A DNA stretch of 64,000 nt. Origin: Oxalobacteraceae sp. CFBP 8761 (GTDB lineage Bacteria > Pseudomonadota > Gammaproteobacteria > Burkholderiales > Burkholderiaceae_D). The number at the start of each line of letters is the position of its first letter. Position 1 is the first letter of the stretch. Positions 55,477-64,000 of this stretch are shown piece by piece. Below the pieces are notes generated by a model. That model was given only the letters and a program-made list of their open reading frames with translations, searched no databases and was not told where the DNA came from. The position numbers and the translations under genes were made by a program. The stretch is taken from NCBI GenBank assembly GCA_014841595.1, contig JACYUE010000001.1, positions 1,104,996 to 1,168,995 of the forward strand. The letters are read 5' to 3'.

Positions 55477-55666
55477 TTTGCGCATCGCAAAGCCCTTGCA
55501 AACTTAATTTGCCACATGTTATGGTCCTTGGCATAAACATGCGCTGCCCCGGCATGGTGCACCACAGCACAACTATGGCATAATCGAAAACCCGGCTGCC
55601 GGGCACCCTGTCCCGGCGACCGCGCGCACTCCCTGTGCGCCCTCACACCGCATCAATGGACTGACC

Positions 55667-57067
55667 ATGCAAAAAACGCTCTACGACAAACTCTGGGATT
55701 CCCATGTCGTGCGTGCCGACGCCGATGGCACCACCGTCCTGTATATCGACCGGCACCTGGTACACGAAGTGACCAGCCCGCAAGCCTTCGATGGCCTGCG
55801 CGACGCGGGCCGCGGACTATGGCGGACATCGAGCACGCTGGCCGTGGCCGACCATAATGTACCCACCACCGACCGTGCCCAGGGCATCGCCGACCCGACC
55901 TCGCGCCTGCAGGTCGAAACGCTCGACGCCAATACCAAGGCGTTCGGCCTCACGTACTTCAACATGAACGACCGGCGTCAGGGCATCGTGCACGTGATCG
56001 GGCCGGAGCAGGGCGCCACGTTGCCCGGCATGACAGTCGTCTGCGGCGACTCGCACACGTCGACCCACGGCGCCTTCGGCTGCCTGGCCCATGGCATCGG
56101 CACCTCGGAAGTCGAGCACGTGCTGGCCACGCAAACGCTGCTGGCCAAGAAGTCCAAGGCCATGCTGGTCAAGGTCGAGGGCGATCTGCGCCCGGGCGTG
56201 ACCGCCAAGGACATCGTGCTGGCCGTGATCGGCCGCATTGGTACGGCCGGCGGTACCGGCTACGCCATTGAGTTCGGTGGCGCCACGATCCGCGCGCTGT
56301 CGATGGAAGGCCGCATGACGGTCTGTAATATGGCGATCGAAGCAGGCGCGCGTGCCGGCATGGTGGCGGTCGACGACACCACGATCGCCTACGTCAAGGA
56401 CCGGCCGCTCTCGCCCACGGCCGATCAGTGGGAGCAGGCCGTGGCCTACTGGCGCACGCTGCACAGCGACGACGGCGCCGTGTTCGACACCGTCGTCGAA
56501 CTCGATGCGCACGACATCCAGCCGCAGGTCACCTGGGGCACCTCGCCCGAGATGGTGATTGCGATCGACGGTCGTGTGCCGGATCCGCTCGACGAACACG
56601 ATCCGGTGCGCCGCGGCGCCATCGAAAAAGCACTGGTCTACATGGACCTGGCGGCGGGCACGCCGATCGACGAAGTAGCGATCGACAAGGTGTTCATCGG
56701 TTCATGCACCAACTCGCGCATCGAAGACCTGCGCGCCGCCGCCGATGTCGTGCGCGGCCGCCAGCGCGCGCCCAACGTCAAGCTGGCGATGGTCGTGCCG
56801 GGGTCGGGCCTGGTCAAGGAACAGGCCGAGCGCGAAGGCCTCGACCAGATCTTTTTGGCCGCCGGCTTTGAATGGCGCGAGCCGGGCTGCTCTATGTGCC
56901 TGGCGATGAACGCCGACCGCCTGGAACCGGGCGAGCGCTGCGCGTCGACGTCGAACCGCAACTTCGAAGGCCGCCAGGGCCAGGGTGGCCGCACGCACCT
57001 GGTGTCGCCGGCCATGGCCGCCGCCGCAGGTATTGCGGGGCACTTTGTCGACGTACGCGCGCTCTGA
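55667..57067 (+). CDS. leuC: 3-isopropylmalate dehydratase large subunit
   Basis: LeuC with LeuD isomerises 2-isopropylmalate in leucine synthesis. The 466-aa aconitase-fold subunit has the iron-sulfur cysteines in [11 protein letters not shown] and [10 protein letters not shown], and the [14 protein letters not shown] signature. It is first in the leu operon. The 270-bp upstream gap holds a CATAAT -10-like box (55579-55584) and a CCCGG hairpin but no leucine-rich leader peptide. Confidence 0.98.
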   Translation: MQKTLYDKLWDSHVVRADADGTTVLYIDRHLVHEVTSPQAFDGLRDAGRGLWRTSSTLAVADHNVPTTDRAQGIADPTSRLQVETLDANTKAFGLTYFNMNDRRQGIVHVIGPEQGATLPGMTVVCGDSHTSTHGAFGCLAHGIGTSEVEHVLATQTLLAKKSKAMLVKVEGDLRPGVTAKDIVLAVIGRIGTAGGTGYAIEFGGATIRALSMEGRMTVCNMAIEAGARAGMVAVDDTTIAYVKDRPLSPTADQWEQAVAYWRTLHSDDGAVFDTVVELDAHDIQPQVTWGTSPEMVIAIDGRVPDPLDEHDPVRRGAIEKALVYMDLAAGTPIDEVAIDKVFIGSCTNSRIEDLRAAADVVRGRQRAPNVKLAMVVPGSGLVKEQAEREGLDQIFLAAGFEWREPGCSMCLAMNADRLEPGERCASTSNRNFEGRQGQGGRTHLVSPAMAAAAGIAGHFVDVRAL

Positions 57068-57121
57068 TGCGTTAAGGCTTATTGCGGTCAATTCCACGAT
57101 CATTTTCTCGTTCAGGACATC

Positions 57122-57244
57122 ATGAAAAAAGCTCTCGCACTTTCCCTCGTCGCCATCCTGCTGGCCGGCTGCAACACCGTCTCGGGCATCGGCCGCGATG
57201 TCTCGAAGGTCGGCCAGGTCGTGACCGGCGCCGGCGGCAAATAA
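57122..57244 (+). CDS. Entericidin-family small lipoprotein
   Basis: A 40-aa lipoprotein: signal [17 protein letters not shown] with lipidated Cys17, then [19 protein letters not shown], the short amphipathic helix of entericidin A/B proteins. AGGA lies 5 bp upstream of the ATG. Entericidins form an antidote/toxin pair in E. coli, but the single copy embedded between leuC and leuD, with only 10 bp before leuD, suggests a constitutive envelope role here. Confidence 0.92.
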   Translation: MKKALALSLVAILLAGCNTVSGIGRDVSKVGQVVTGAGGK

Positions 57245-57254
57245 GGGCAACAAG

Positions 57255-57902
57255 ATGGATAAGTTCACCGTACACGAAGGCCTGGTGGCGCCGCTCGACC
57301 GCGCCAACGTCGATACCGACGCCATCATCCCGAAGCAGTTCCTCAAGTCGATCCGGCGTACCGGCTTCGGCCCGAACCTGTTCGACGAATGGCGTTACCT
57401 TGACCACGGCGAACCGGGGCAGGACAACAGTGCGCGGCCGCTCAATCCCGACTTCGTGCTGAACCAGCCGCAGTTTGCGGGCGCCTCGATTCTGCTGACG
57501 CGCAAGAACTTCGGCTGCGGCTCGTCGCGCGAGCACGCGCCGTGGGCGCTGCAGCAATTCGGCTTTCGCGCCGTCGTCGCGCCGAGTTTTGCCGACATCT
57601 TCTTCAACAACTGCTTCAAGATCGGCCTCTTGCCGATCGCCTTGACCGAAGACGAAGTCGAGGCGCTGTTCCAGGCAGTCGAGCGCCAGCCGGGCTTCCA
57701 GCTGACGATCGACCTCGAACAGCAGCGCATCGGTACGCGTGACGGCAGCCTGTCGTTCGGCTTTGCCATCGACGACTTCCGCAAGTACTGCCTGCTCAAT
57801 GGCCTGGACGACATCGGCCTGACGCTGCGCCATGCGGACGAGATCCGCACCTTCGAACAACGCCATATCGCGGCCCAGCCGTGGCTGGCCAACGCGATCT
57901 GA
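57255..57902 (+). CDS. leuD: 3-isopropylmalate dehydratase small subunit
   Basis: The 215-aa swivel-domain subunit that completes the LeuCD isomerase. [14 protein letters not shown] and the [15 protein letters not shown] loop are diagnostic. It begins 10 bp after the entericidin stop and 40 bp before leuB. Confidence 0.98.
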   Translation: MDKFTVHEGLVAPLDRANVDTDAIIPKQFLKSIRRTGFGPNLFDEWRYLDHGEPGQDNSARPLNPDFVLNQPQFAGASILLTRKNFGCGSSREHAPWALQQFGFRAVVAPSFADIFFNNCFKIGLLPIALTEDEVEALFQAVERQPGFQLTIDLEQQRIGTRDGSLSFGFAIDDFRKYCLLNGLDDIGLTLRHADEIRTFEQRHIAAQPWLANAI

Positions 57903-57942
57903 TCGCGGGCCAGGACAAGAAACCAAGACAAGAAAGACGAGC

Positions 57943-59013
57943 ATGAAGATTGCGATCCTGCCGGGTGACGGCATCGGCCCGGAGATCACCGCCCAGGCGG
58001 TCAAGGTACTCAACGCGCTCGGCGAGCGCTTCGAGATGGACACTGCAGAAGTGGGCGGTGCCGGCTACGCCGCGCACGGCCACCCGCTGCCGGACAGCAC
58101 GCTCAAGCTGGCCAAGGATGCCGACGCGGTGCTGTTCGGCGCCGTGGGCGACTACAAATACGATGGGCTCGAGCGCGCGCTGCGCCCCGAGCAGGCGATT
58201 CTCGGCCTGCGCCGCGAACTGGGCCTGTTCGCCAACCTGCGCCCGGCGATCCTGTATCCGGAACTGGCCGGCGCCTCGACCCTCAAGCCCGAAGTGGTGT
58301 CGGGCCTGGATATCCTGATCATCCGCGAACTGACGGGCGACATCTACTTTGGCAAGCCGCGCGGCGTACGCGAATGCCCGGACGGCCCGTTCAAAGGCCA
58401 GCGCGAAGGCTTCGACACGATGCGCTACGCCGAAGGCGAAATCCGCCGCATCGCCCACGTGGCGTTCCAGGCCGCGCTGAAACGCGACAAGCGCGTGACC
58501 AGCGTCGACAAGGCCAACGTGCTCGAAACAGGTCAGTTCTGGCGCGATATCGTCACTGACGTGCACAAGGAATACGCCGGCGTCGAACTCGATCACATGT
58601 ACGTCGATAACGCCGCCATGCAATTGGTGCGGGCACCGAAAAAATTCGATGTACTCGTGACCGGCAATATGTTCGGCGATATCCTGTCGGACGCCGCCGC
58701 GATGCTGACCGGTTCGATCGGCATGCTGCCATCGGCCTCGCTCGATGCGAACAACAAGGGCCTGTACGAGCCGTCGCACGGTTCGGCGCCGGACATCGCG
58801 GGGCAGGGCGTGTCCAATCCGCTGGCGACGATCCTGTCGGCCGCGATGATGCTGCGCTTTACCTTTGGCCTCACGGAGCAGGCCGACCGCATCGACAACG
58901 CCGTCAAGCGCGTGCTGGCGCAGGGGCTGCGCACGCCGGATATTCACGAAGCAGGGTCCACCCGCGTGGGCACCGAAGAGATGGGCAACGCGGTCGTCGC
59001 GGCGCTCGGATAA
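57943..59013 (+). CDS. leuB: 3-isopropylmalate dehydrogenase
   Basis: LeuB oxidises and decarboxylates 3-isopropylmalate with NAD. The 356-aa product has [10 protein letters not shown] at the start, substrate arginines in the [23 protein letters not shown] region, and the NAD motif [21 protein letters not shown] use ATG 57943; an upstream in-frame start would run into leuD. Confidence 0.98.
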   Translation: MKIAILPGDGIGPEITAQAVKVLNALGERFEMDTAEVGGAGYAAHGHPLPDSTLKLAKDADAVLFGAVGDYKYDGLERALRPEQAILGLRRELGLFANLRPAILYPELAGASTLKPEVVSGLDILIIRELTGDIYFGKPRGVRECPDGPFKGQREGFDTMRYAEGEIRRIAHVAFQAALKRDKRVTSVDKANVLETGQFWRDIVTDVHKEYAGVELDHMYVDNAAMQLVRAPKKFDVLVTGNMFGDILSDAAAMLTGSIGMLPSASLDANNKGLYEPSHGSAPDIAGQGVSNPLATILSAAMMLRFTFGLTEQADRIDNAVKRVLAQGLRTPDIHEAGSTRVGTEEMGNAVVAALG

Positions 59014-59039
59014 CACTGTAATCACACTGAAAGAAGACG

Positions 59040-60167
59040 ATGAAATTAGTTGGTCTGGTAGGTTGGCGCGGCATGGTTGGCTCGGTCCTGATGCAGCGTA
59101 TGCAGGAAGAGGGCGATTTCGACCACATCGAGCCGGTGTTCTTCACGACGTCGAATCCGGGCGGCGCCGCGCCGGCGATGGCGAAGAATGAAACCACCCT
59201 GAAGAGCGCGAGCGACATCGCCGAGCTCTCCAAATGCGAGATCATCATCTCCTGCCAGGGCGGCGACTACACGAGCGAAGTGTTCCCGCAATTGCGCGCA
59301 GCTGGCTGGAACGGCTACTGGATCGACGCCGCATCCACGCTGCGCATGAACGACGACGCGGTCATCGTGCTCGACCCGGTCAACCGCGCCGTGATCGATG
59401 CCGCGCTGTCGCGCGGCGTGAAGAACTACATCGGCGGCAACTGCACCGTGTCGTGCATGCTCATTGGCCTGGGCGGCCTGTTCGAAGCCGGCCTGGTCGA
59501 GTGGATGACGTCCATGACCTACCAGGCGGCATCGGGCGGCGGCGCGCAGCACATGCGCGAACTGCTCACCCAGTTCGGCACGATCAACAGCGCGATCAAG
59601 CCACTGCTGGACAACCCGGCATCGGCGATCCTGGAAATCGACCGCACCGTGCTGGCCACCCAGCATGGTTTATCGGCTGACGAAACGAAGCAGTTTGGCG
59701 TGCCGCTGGCCGGCAACCTGATCCCGTGGATCGACAAGGACCTGGGCAACGGCCAGTCGAAAGAAGAGTGGAAGGCCGGCGCCGAGACCAACAAGATCCT
59801 GGGTCGCGGTGCAGGCTTCGACGCCAAGCCCATTCCGGTCGATGGCCTGTGCGTGCGCATCGGCGCGATGCGCTGCCACTCGCAGGCACTGACGATCAAG
59901 CTGACGAAGGACGTGCCGCTGGACGAAATCAGCGACATCATCGCCTCGCACAACGCGTGGACGAAGGTCGTGCCGAACAACCGCGAAGCATCGATGCGCG
60001 ACTTGTCGCCAGCCGCCGTCACGGGCGGGCTGACCATTCCCGTGGGCCGTCTGCGCAAGATGTCCATGGGTGACGATTACCTGTCGGCGTTCACGGTTGG
60101 CGACCAGCTGCTGTGGGGCGCGGCCGAGCCGCTGCGCCGCATGCTGCGCATCGTGCTGGAGCGTTAA
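59040..60167 (+). CDS. asd: Aspartate-semialdehyde dehydrogenase
   Basis: Asd makes aspartate semialdehyde for lysine, threonine, methionine and diaminopimelate synthesis. The 375-aa enzyme has the NADP motif [14 protein letters not shown] and catalytic Cys135 in [10 protein letters not shown], the E. coli numbering. It follows leuB by 26 bp and probably shares its transcript. DapA at 9714 uses its product. Confidence 0.98.
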   Translation: MKLVGLVGWRGMVGSVLMQRMQEEGDFDHIEPVFFTTSNPGGAAPAMAKNETTLKSASDIAELSKCEIIISCQGGDYTSEVFPQLRAAGWNGYWIDAASTLRMNDDAVIVLDPVNRAVIDAALSRGVKNYIGGNCTVSCMLIGLGGLFEAGLVEWMTSMTYQAASGGGAQHMRELLTQFGTINSAIKPLLDNPASAILEIDRTVLATQHGLSADETKQFGVPLAGNLIPWIDKDLGNGQSKEEWKAGAETNKILGRGAGFDAKPIPVDGLCVRIGAMRCHSQALTIKLTKDVPLDEISDIIASHNAWTKVVPNNREASMRDLSPAAVTGGLTIPVGRLRKMSMGDDYLSAFTVGDQLLWGAAEPLRRMLRIVLER

Positions 60168-60180
60168 ACGCTTCGCACAC

Positions 60181-60214
60181 CGGGCTGGCTGCCTCGCAGC
60201 CGGCCCGTTATTTC
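60181..60214 (+). terminator. Terminator of the leu-asd operon
   Basis: CGGGCTGGCTGC and GCAGCCGGCCCG form a 12-bp stem with one wobble (60181-60207), followed by TTATTT. The rest of the gap to fimV (60215-60416) shows no gene. Confidence 0.75.
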
Positions 60215-60416
60215 CAGTTCGTCATTGCCGGTTGCATTCCTTGCAACTACCATGTCTGGTGGTTATCGAACCCCGTAAAGGCATGTCTCGCAGGCCACAA
60301 AACACCCCGTTCCTCCTGCTGTAAACGTGCGCATCGCTTGCGTGCCCTAGAGCATGATGTTATGTTGAGACTCCGGGAAACCGTCTTTCCCTCGGCCAAC
60401 TTACTCGCTGCTCACT

Positions 60417-63400
60417 ATGCATTTTTCGGAACAATCTCAGCTCATGGCACCTGCGTTGAAAACCCTCACTGCGGCGATTGCCAGTGCAGTGTTCGTCACT
60501 TCCGCCGCCAGCGCGGCCGGGCTTGGAAAATTGACCGTGTTGTCGGCACTTGGCCAGCCACTGCGCGCCGAGATTGAACTGACGACCAGCGCCGGTGAAG
60601 ACCCGGCCAGCATGGCTGTCAAGCTGGCCACGCCCGAAGCCTTCCGCAGTGCGAACATCGACTTCAATCCGGCGCTGCTGTCACTGCGTTTCGCCGTCGA
60701 GCAGCGCGGTGGCCGCCAGATCATCCGGGTCAATTCCAGCCAGCCGCTGAACGAACCGTTCGTCGACATGCTGCTCGAGCTGACCTGGAATAACGGTCGC
60801 CTGGTGCGCGAGTACACGTTCCTGCTCGATCCGGCCGAACTGCGCACGACGCAGCCTGCGCAAGTGGCCAGCACGCCGGCGCCACGCGCGGCGTCGCAGC
60901 CGGCCGTTGCGGCATCGGCCGCCGCTGCTGCGCCGGCCGCCGACGCGGCCGAGCGGGCCCGCATCGCCGCCGCACGCGAAGGCGCCCAGCGCCAGGCGGC
61001 GCAGCGCGACGCCGCAGCTGCCGAAAGCACCTACCGCGTGCGTCGCGGCGATACGCTCAGTGGCATCGCGACCCGTGTGAAGCCGGCCGAGATCTCGCTC
61101 GACCTGATGCTCGTGGCGCTGTACCGCGCCAATCCCGAGGCCTTCATCGGCAATAACATGAACCGCCTGAAGTCGGGCCAGATCCTGAGCGTGCCCGATA
61201 GCGACGCGCTGCGTGGCGGCGCGAGCCAGAGCGAAGCGCGCGGCGTGGTCGTGGCGCATGCGGCAGACTTCGATGCCTACCGCAACAAGCTCGCCGGCCA
61301 GGTCGCTGCCAGCACCCCGGCCAGCGCGCCGCAGGGCGGCCAGAGCGCGACCGGACGCGTGACTGCGCGCGTCGAAGAACAACCGACCGCCGCCAACGAA
61401 GCGCAGGACAAGCTGCGCCTGTCGAAGGCCACGGCAGGCGCCGCCGGCACGCCGCAGGCCGGCACCGCCAGCGTCGAAGACACGCTGGCCAAGCAGCGCG
61501 AACTCGAACAGGCCGAGGCTCGCGTCAAGGAACTTGAAAAGAACGTCGGCGAACTGGAAAACCTGATGACGGTGCCGAGCCGCGCAGGCGCGGAAGCCGA
61601 GCAGGCCGCCGTAGCAGCGCCCGTCGTGGCGACGCCGGCCAAGCCGGTCACGCATCCACGCCTGAAAAAGCCGGTGCCGGCGCCGGAAGCAGAAAAAGGC
61701 CTGGTCGACACGCTGCTGGACAATATGCTGTACATCGCTGCAGCGCTCTTGGTACTGCTCCTGATCCTGTTCGGCATTGCGCAGCGCCGCAAGCGCAATG
61801 CCCTGCCGGTGAAACCGGTGCCGACCGAACCGTCGGTGCTGGGCGCACCAGGCGCCAGCGCCCAGTCGCTGTTCGCCGAAAGCGGCGGCCAGAGCGTCGA
61901 CACCAACAACAGCGTCTTCAATTCGAGCTTCGCGCCATCGGCCAGCCAGCTCGACACGAATGAAGTCGATCCGGTCGCCGAAGCCGACGTGTACATCGCC
62001 TACGGCCGCGATGCGCAGGCCGAGGAAATCCTGAAGGAAGCGCTGCGCACGCATCCGGACCGTCATCCAGTGCGGTTGAAACTGCTCGAGATCTACGCCA
62101 CGCGCAAGGATGCCCGCGCGTTCGAACTGCAGGCGCGCGAGCTGCATGCACTGACGAACGGGCAGGGCGACGACTGGGCACACGCCGCAGCGCTGGGCCT
62201 GGGGATCGACCCGCAAAATCCGCTGTACGCGAACGCGGCGCCAGCCCCGGCGCACACGCCGTCGGCGCAGGAACGCAGCCAGCAGGCCATCCTGTCGCAG
62301 CAGTACCAGGATGCGCTGCGTGCTGACGAGCCGGCAGCGGGCACCGACAGCAATGCGGGCGCCATCGCCGGCGCGGCCGCTGCCGGCGCCGTCGCTGCGG
62401 CGTCTGCGATTTCGCTGTCGAAGGACGATGCGGACCGCACCGCGGCGCCGCAAGCCGAGCCGGTGGCTGCGCCACGCACTGACGACAACACGCTCGACTT
62501 CGACCTTGGCGGATTGACGTTCGAGCCGGTGACCGATGCCGAACGCGCGGCGCCTGCGCCAACCTCGGCGCCTGCAAGCCGGCCCGACCCGGACGCCACG
62601 GCCGTACCCGACCTCGACTTCGACATGCTGCCGCCGGCAGCGGCGGCAGGCAAGCCTGAGTCCACGCTGTCGACCGACGTCAACGATCTCGAATTCGACA
62701 TGGACTTCGATGCGCCGCCTGCCGGGCAACCGGCTCAGGCAACTGCGGCCACTCCGGCCGATGCACGCGACGACTTCTCGCTCGACCTGACGCCACAGCC
62801 GCAAGTGCAGGCCACCCCGGTCGACATGGCCGGTCTGGCCAAGGACTTCGACGGTTTGCCGTCGCTGCCGGCCAGCCCGTCGCAACCGGCGGCCGCCACT
62901 GCGACGCCGAGCGATCCGCTGTTCGACCTCGACTCGATGGACTTTGGCGCACCGGTCACACCGGCGACGCCAGCCCCCGTGAACGATCCGCTGCCTGCCG
63001 TGCGCGCTTCCTCGAACGCGAATGCGTCAGAAGACCCGCTGTTCGACCTGGACGCGATGGACTTCGGCGTGCCGGCCGAGCCGCGCGCGTCTGGCGGCGC
63101 CGAACCGAAAGACTTCGCGGCGCGCCAGGACGATCCGTTCGACATGTTCGACCTGCCGGATACTCCGGCGCCAGTACCGGCGCCCGAAGAGCTGTCGTTG
63201 CCGCCGCTGCCCGATGCGCCGACGCCGCAGCGCACCTCGCTCGACGCGCTCGACTTCGATCTGGATCTGCCGGCATCGGCGACGGCCAATGCGCCGACGC
63301 CAGCGGCGTTCGATGCTGACCCGGTCGATGACATGGCTGCAGCGCCGGCGCCGCTCTCGCCCGAGCACATGGAAATGGAAACCAAGCTCGATCTGGCCGT

Positions 63401-63518
63401 GGCCTACCAGGAAATCGGCGACAAGGAAGGCGCACGCGAACTGCTCGATGAAGTCATCAAGGGCGGCAGCACCGAGCAGGTTGGCCGTGCCAGCGCGATG
63501 CGAGAGCTGCTGGCGTGA
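60417..63518 (+). CDS. fimV: FimV/HubP-type polar envelope protein
   Basis: FimV anchors polar machinery such as type IV pili. The 1033-aa product has a signal peptide (VFVTSAASA), then the FimV N-terminal domain beginning [22 protein letters not shown] LysM peptidoglycan-binding domain (about 204-262), a coiled coil (about 360-385), one membrane helix (about 438-456) and a long acidic cytoplasmic part with repeated D-L-D/F-D motifs (about 690-960) follow. The C-terminal FimV domain ([22 protein letters not shown]) ends it. An internal ATG at 60444 is an equally possible start. truA overlaps its stop by 4 bp. Confidence 0.95.
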   Translation: MHFSEQSQLMAPALKTLTAAIASAVFVTSAASAAGLGKLTVLSALGQPLRAEIELTTSAGEDPASMAVKLATPEAFRSANIDFNPALLSLRFAVEQRGGRQIIRVNSSQPLNEPFVDMLLELTWNNGRLVREYTFLLDPAELRTTQPAQVASTPAPRAASQPAVAASAAAAAPAADAAERARIAAAREGAQRQAAQRDAAAAESTYRVRRGDTLSGIATRVKPAEISLDLMLVALYRANPEAFIGNNMNRLKSGQILSVPDSDALRGGASQSEARGVVVAHAADFDAYRNKLAGQVAASTPASAPQGGQSATGRVTARVEEQPTAANEAQDKLRLSKATAGAAGTPQAGTASVEDTLAKQRELEQAEARVKELEKNVGELENLMTVPSRAGAEAEQAAVAAPVVATPAKPVTHPRLKKPVPAPEAEKGLVDTLLDNMLYIAAALLVLLLILFGIAQRRKRNALPVKPVPTEPSVLGAPGASAQSLFAESGGQSVDTNNSVFNSSFAPSASQLDTNEVDPVAEADVYIAYGRDAQAEEILKEALRTHPDRHPVRLKLLEIYATRKDARAFELQARELHALTNGQGDDWAHAAALGLGIDPQNPLYANAAPAPAHTPSAQERSQQAILSQQYQDALRADEPAAGTDSNAGAIAGAAAAGAVAAASAISLSKDDADRTAAPQAEPVAAPRTDDNTLDFDLGGLTFEPVTDAERAAPAPTSAPASRPDPDATAVPDLDFDMLPPAAAAGKPESTLSTDVNDLEFDMDFDAPPAGQPAQATAATPADARDDFSLDLTPQPQVQATPVDMAGLAKDFDGLPSLPASPSQPAAATATPSDPLFDLDSMDFGAPVTPATPAPVNDPLPAVRASSNANASEDPLFDLDAMDFGVPAEPRASGGAEPKDFAARQDDPFDMFDLPDTPAPVPAPEELSLPPLPDAPTPQRTSLDALDFDLDLPASATANAPTPAAFDADPVDDMAAAPAPLSPEHMEMETKLDLAVAYQEIGDKEGARELLDEVIKGGSTEQVGRASAMRELLA

Positions 63519-64000
63519 CGCGGATTGTTCTGGGTGTCCAGTACATCGGCACCGGTTGGAACGGCTACCAAAAACAGCCGGAGCGCAATACGGTCCAGGA
63601 CCGTCTTGAAATGGCGCTCGAGAAGTTCGCCTGCACGCCGCTGGCCACCACCTGTGCCGGCCGCACCGATACCGGTGTGCACGCGATCGAGCAGGTGGTC
63701 CATTTCGACACGGATCTGGTGCGCCCGACGCAGGCCTGGGTGCGCGGCGTGAACACCTTCCTGCCCGATTCGATTGTCGTGCGCTGGGCCAAGGAGGTGC
63801 CGCTGGGCGAGGACGGGCTGGAATTCCATGCCCGCTTCTCGGCCCGCTCGCGCACCTACCACTACGTGCTGTACAACCATCCGACGCCATCGGCGCTGCT
63901 GTCGAACCGTGCCGGCTGGATGTTCCGGCCGCTTGATGTCGAGCGCATGATCGACGCCGCGCGCCACCTGATCGGCACGCACGACTTCTCGGCGTTTCGC
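63515..64000 (+). CDS. truA: tRNA pseudouridine synthase A (3' end cut by window edge)
   Basis: TruA makes pseudouridine at positions 38-40 of tRNA anticodon arms. The first 162 codons are present and include catalytic Asp52 in GRTDTGVHA and [16 protein letters not shown]. The start is GTG overlapping the fimV stop (GTGA). The rest of the gene (family about 260 aa) lies beyond the window. Confidence 0.97.
   Translation, partial: MTRIVLGVQYIGTGWNGYQKQPERNTVQDRLEMALEKFACTPLATTCAGRTDTGVHAIEQVVHFDTDLVRPTQAWVRGVNTFLPDSIVVRWAKEVPLGEDGLEFHARFSARSRTYHYVLYNHPTPSALLSNRAGWMFRPLDVERMIDAARHLIGTHDFSAFR

Noticed and set aside
55654..55662. Three-codon frame ATG-GAC-TGA just before leuC, as a leader peptide
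   Set aside because: It has no leucine codons and no attenuator hairpin; likely chance.
55397..55666. Leucine attenuator or T-box ahead of leuC
   Set aside because: No run of leucine codons, no T-box sequence and no paired terminator/antiterminator was seen.

Overview
The window reads as a high-GC betaproteobacterial chromosome, most likely Oxalobacteraceae of the Massilia/Telluria/Duganella type. This rests on protein character and gene order (leuC-entericidin-leuD-leuB-asd-fimV-truA, dapA-bamC, tandem cyanophycin synthetases), not on a database search. Nearly all of it is densely packed core chromosome. I saw no tRNA, rRNA, prophage, intact insertion sequence or CRISPR array.

Layout. 1-4980: dps (3' end cut by the window edge), a secreted unknown, gamma-carbonic anhydrase plus hslO, an alpha/beta hydrolase and a PHP phosphoesterase. 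5051-7693: a ribbon-helix-helix regulator with a perfect palindromic operator, a PHB-depolymerase-type esterase, and htpX behind a sigma-32-like promoter. 7708-11832: YciO-type protein, site-2 protease, methyltransferase, dapA and bamC. 11992-18469: an Ala-rich lipoprotein, a DUF7931-like protein, a ribosomal oxygenase (RoxA/YcfD type), slyD, a secreted unknown and mutS. 18546-18808: a cluster of inverted 31-nt repeats. 18842-27642: a cyanophycin locus, with a hotdog-fold protein, cphA and a degenerate cphA paralogue on the minus strand, divergent from an ABC transporter carrying an N-terminal zinc ribbon and a DUF1854 protein. 27778-32195: stress flavoprotein, glycosyltransferase and UvrA2. 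32350-38496: four genes with 4-bp overlaps (hybrid kinase, CheR-like, CheB-like, second hybrid kinase). 38538-40881: ahpC and ahpF with an OxyR-like site, then an unlisted 38-aa membrane peptide gene. 41343-48846: recQ joined to the DNA repair cluster of exonuclease, ATP-dependent ligase, Lhr-type helicase and PdeM. 48930-52219: secreted protein, Crp/Fnr regulator, NarL-type response regulator and universal stress protein with an FNR-type box. 52605-55396: cheZ and cheA. 55667-64000: leucine operon with an embedded entericidin, asd, fimV and truA (cut by the window edge).

Working together. Three blocks are functional modules: the cyanophycin divergon (nitrogen/carbon storage), the recQ-exonuclease-ligase-Lhr-PdeM operon (DNA repair), and the kinase-CheR-CheB-kinase operon (signal integration without a visible chemoreceptor). 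The most unusual elements are the CphA paralogue whose Mur-ligase P-loop has lost its lysine, the zinc-ribbon ABC transporter opposite it, the CheZ with extra DDxDxLF motifs, and several clean palindromes next to regulators.
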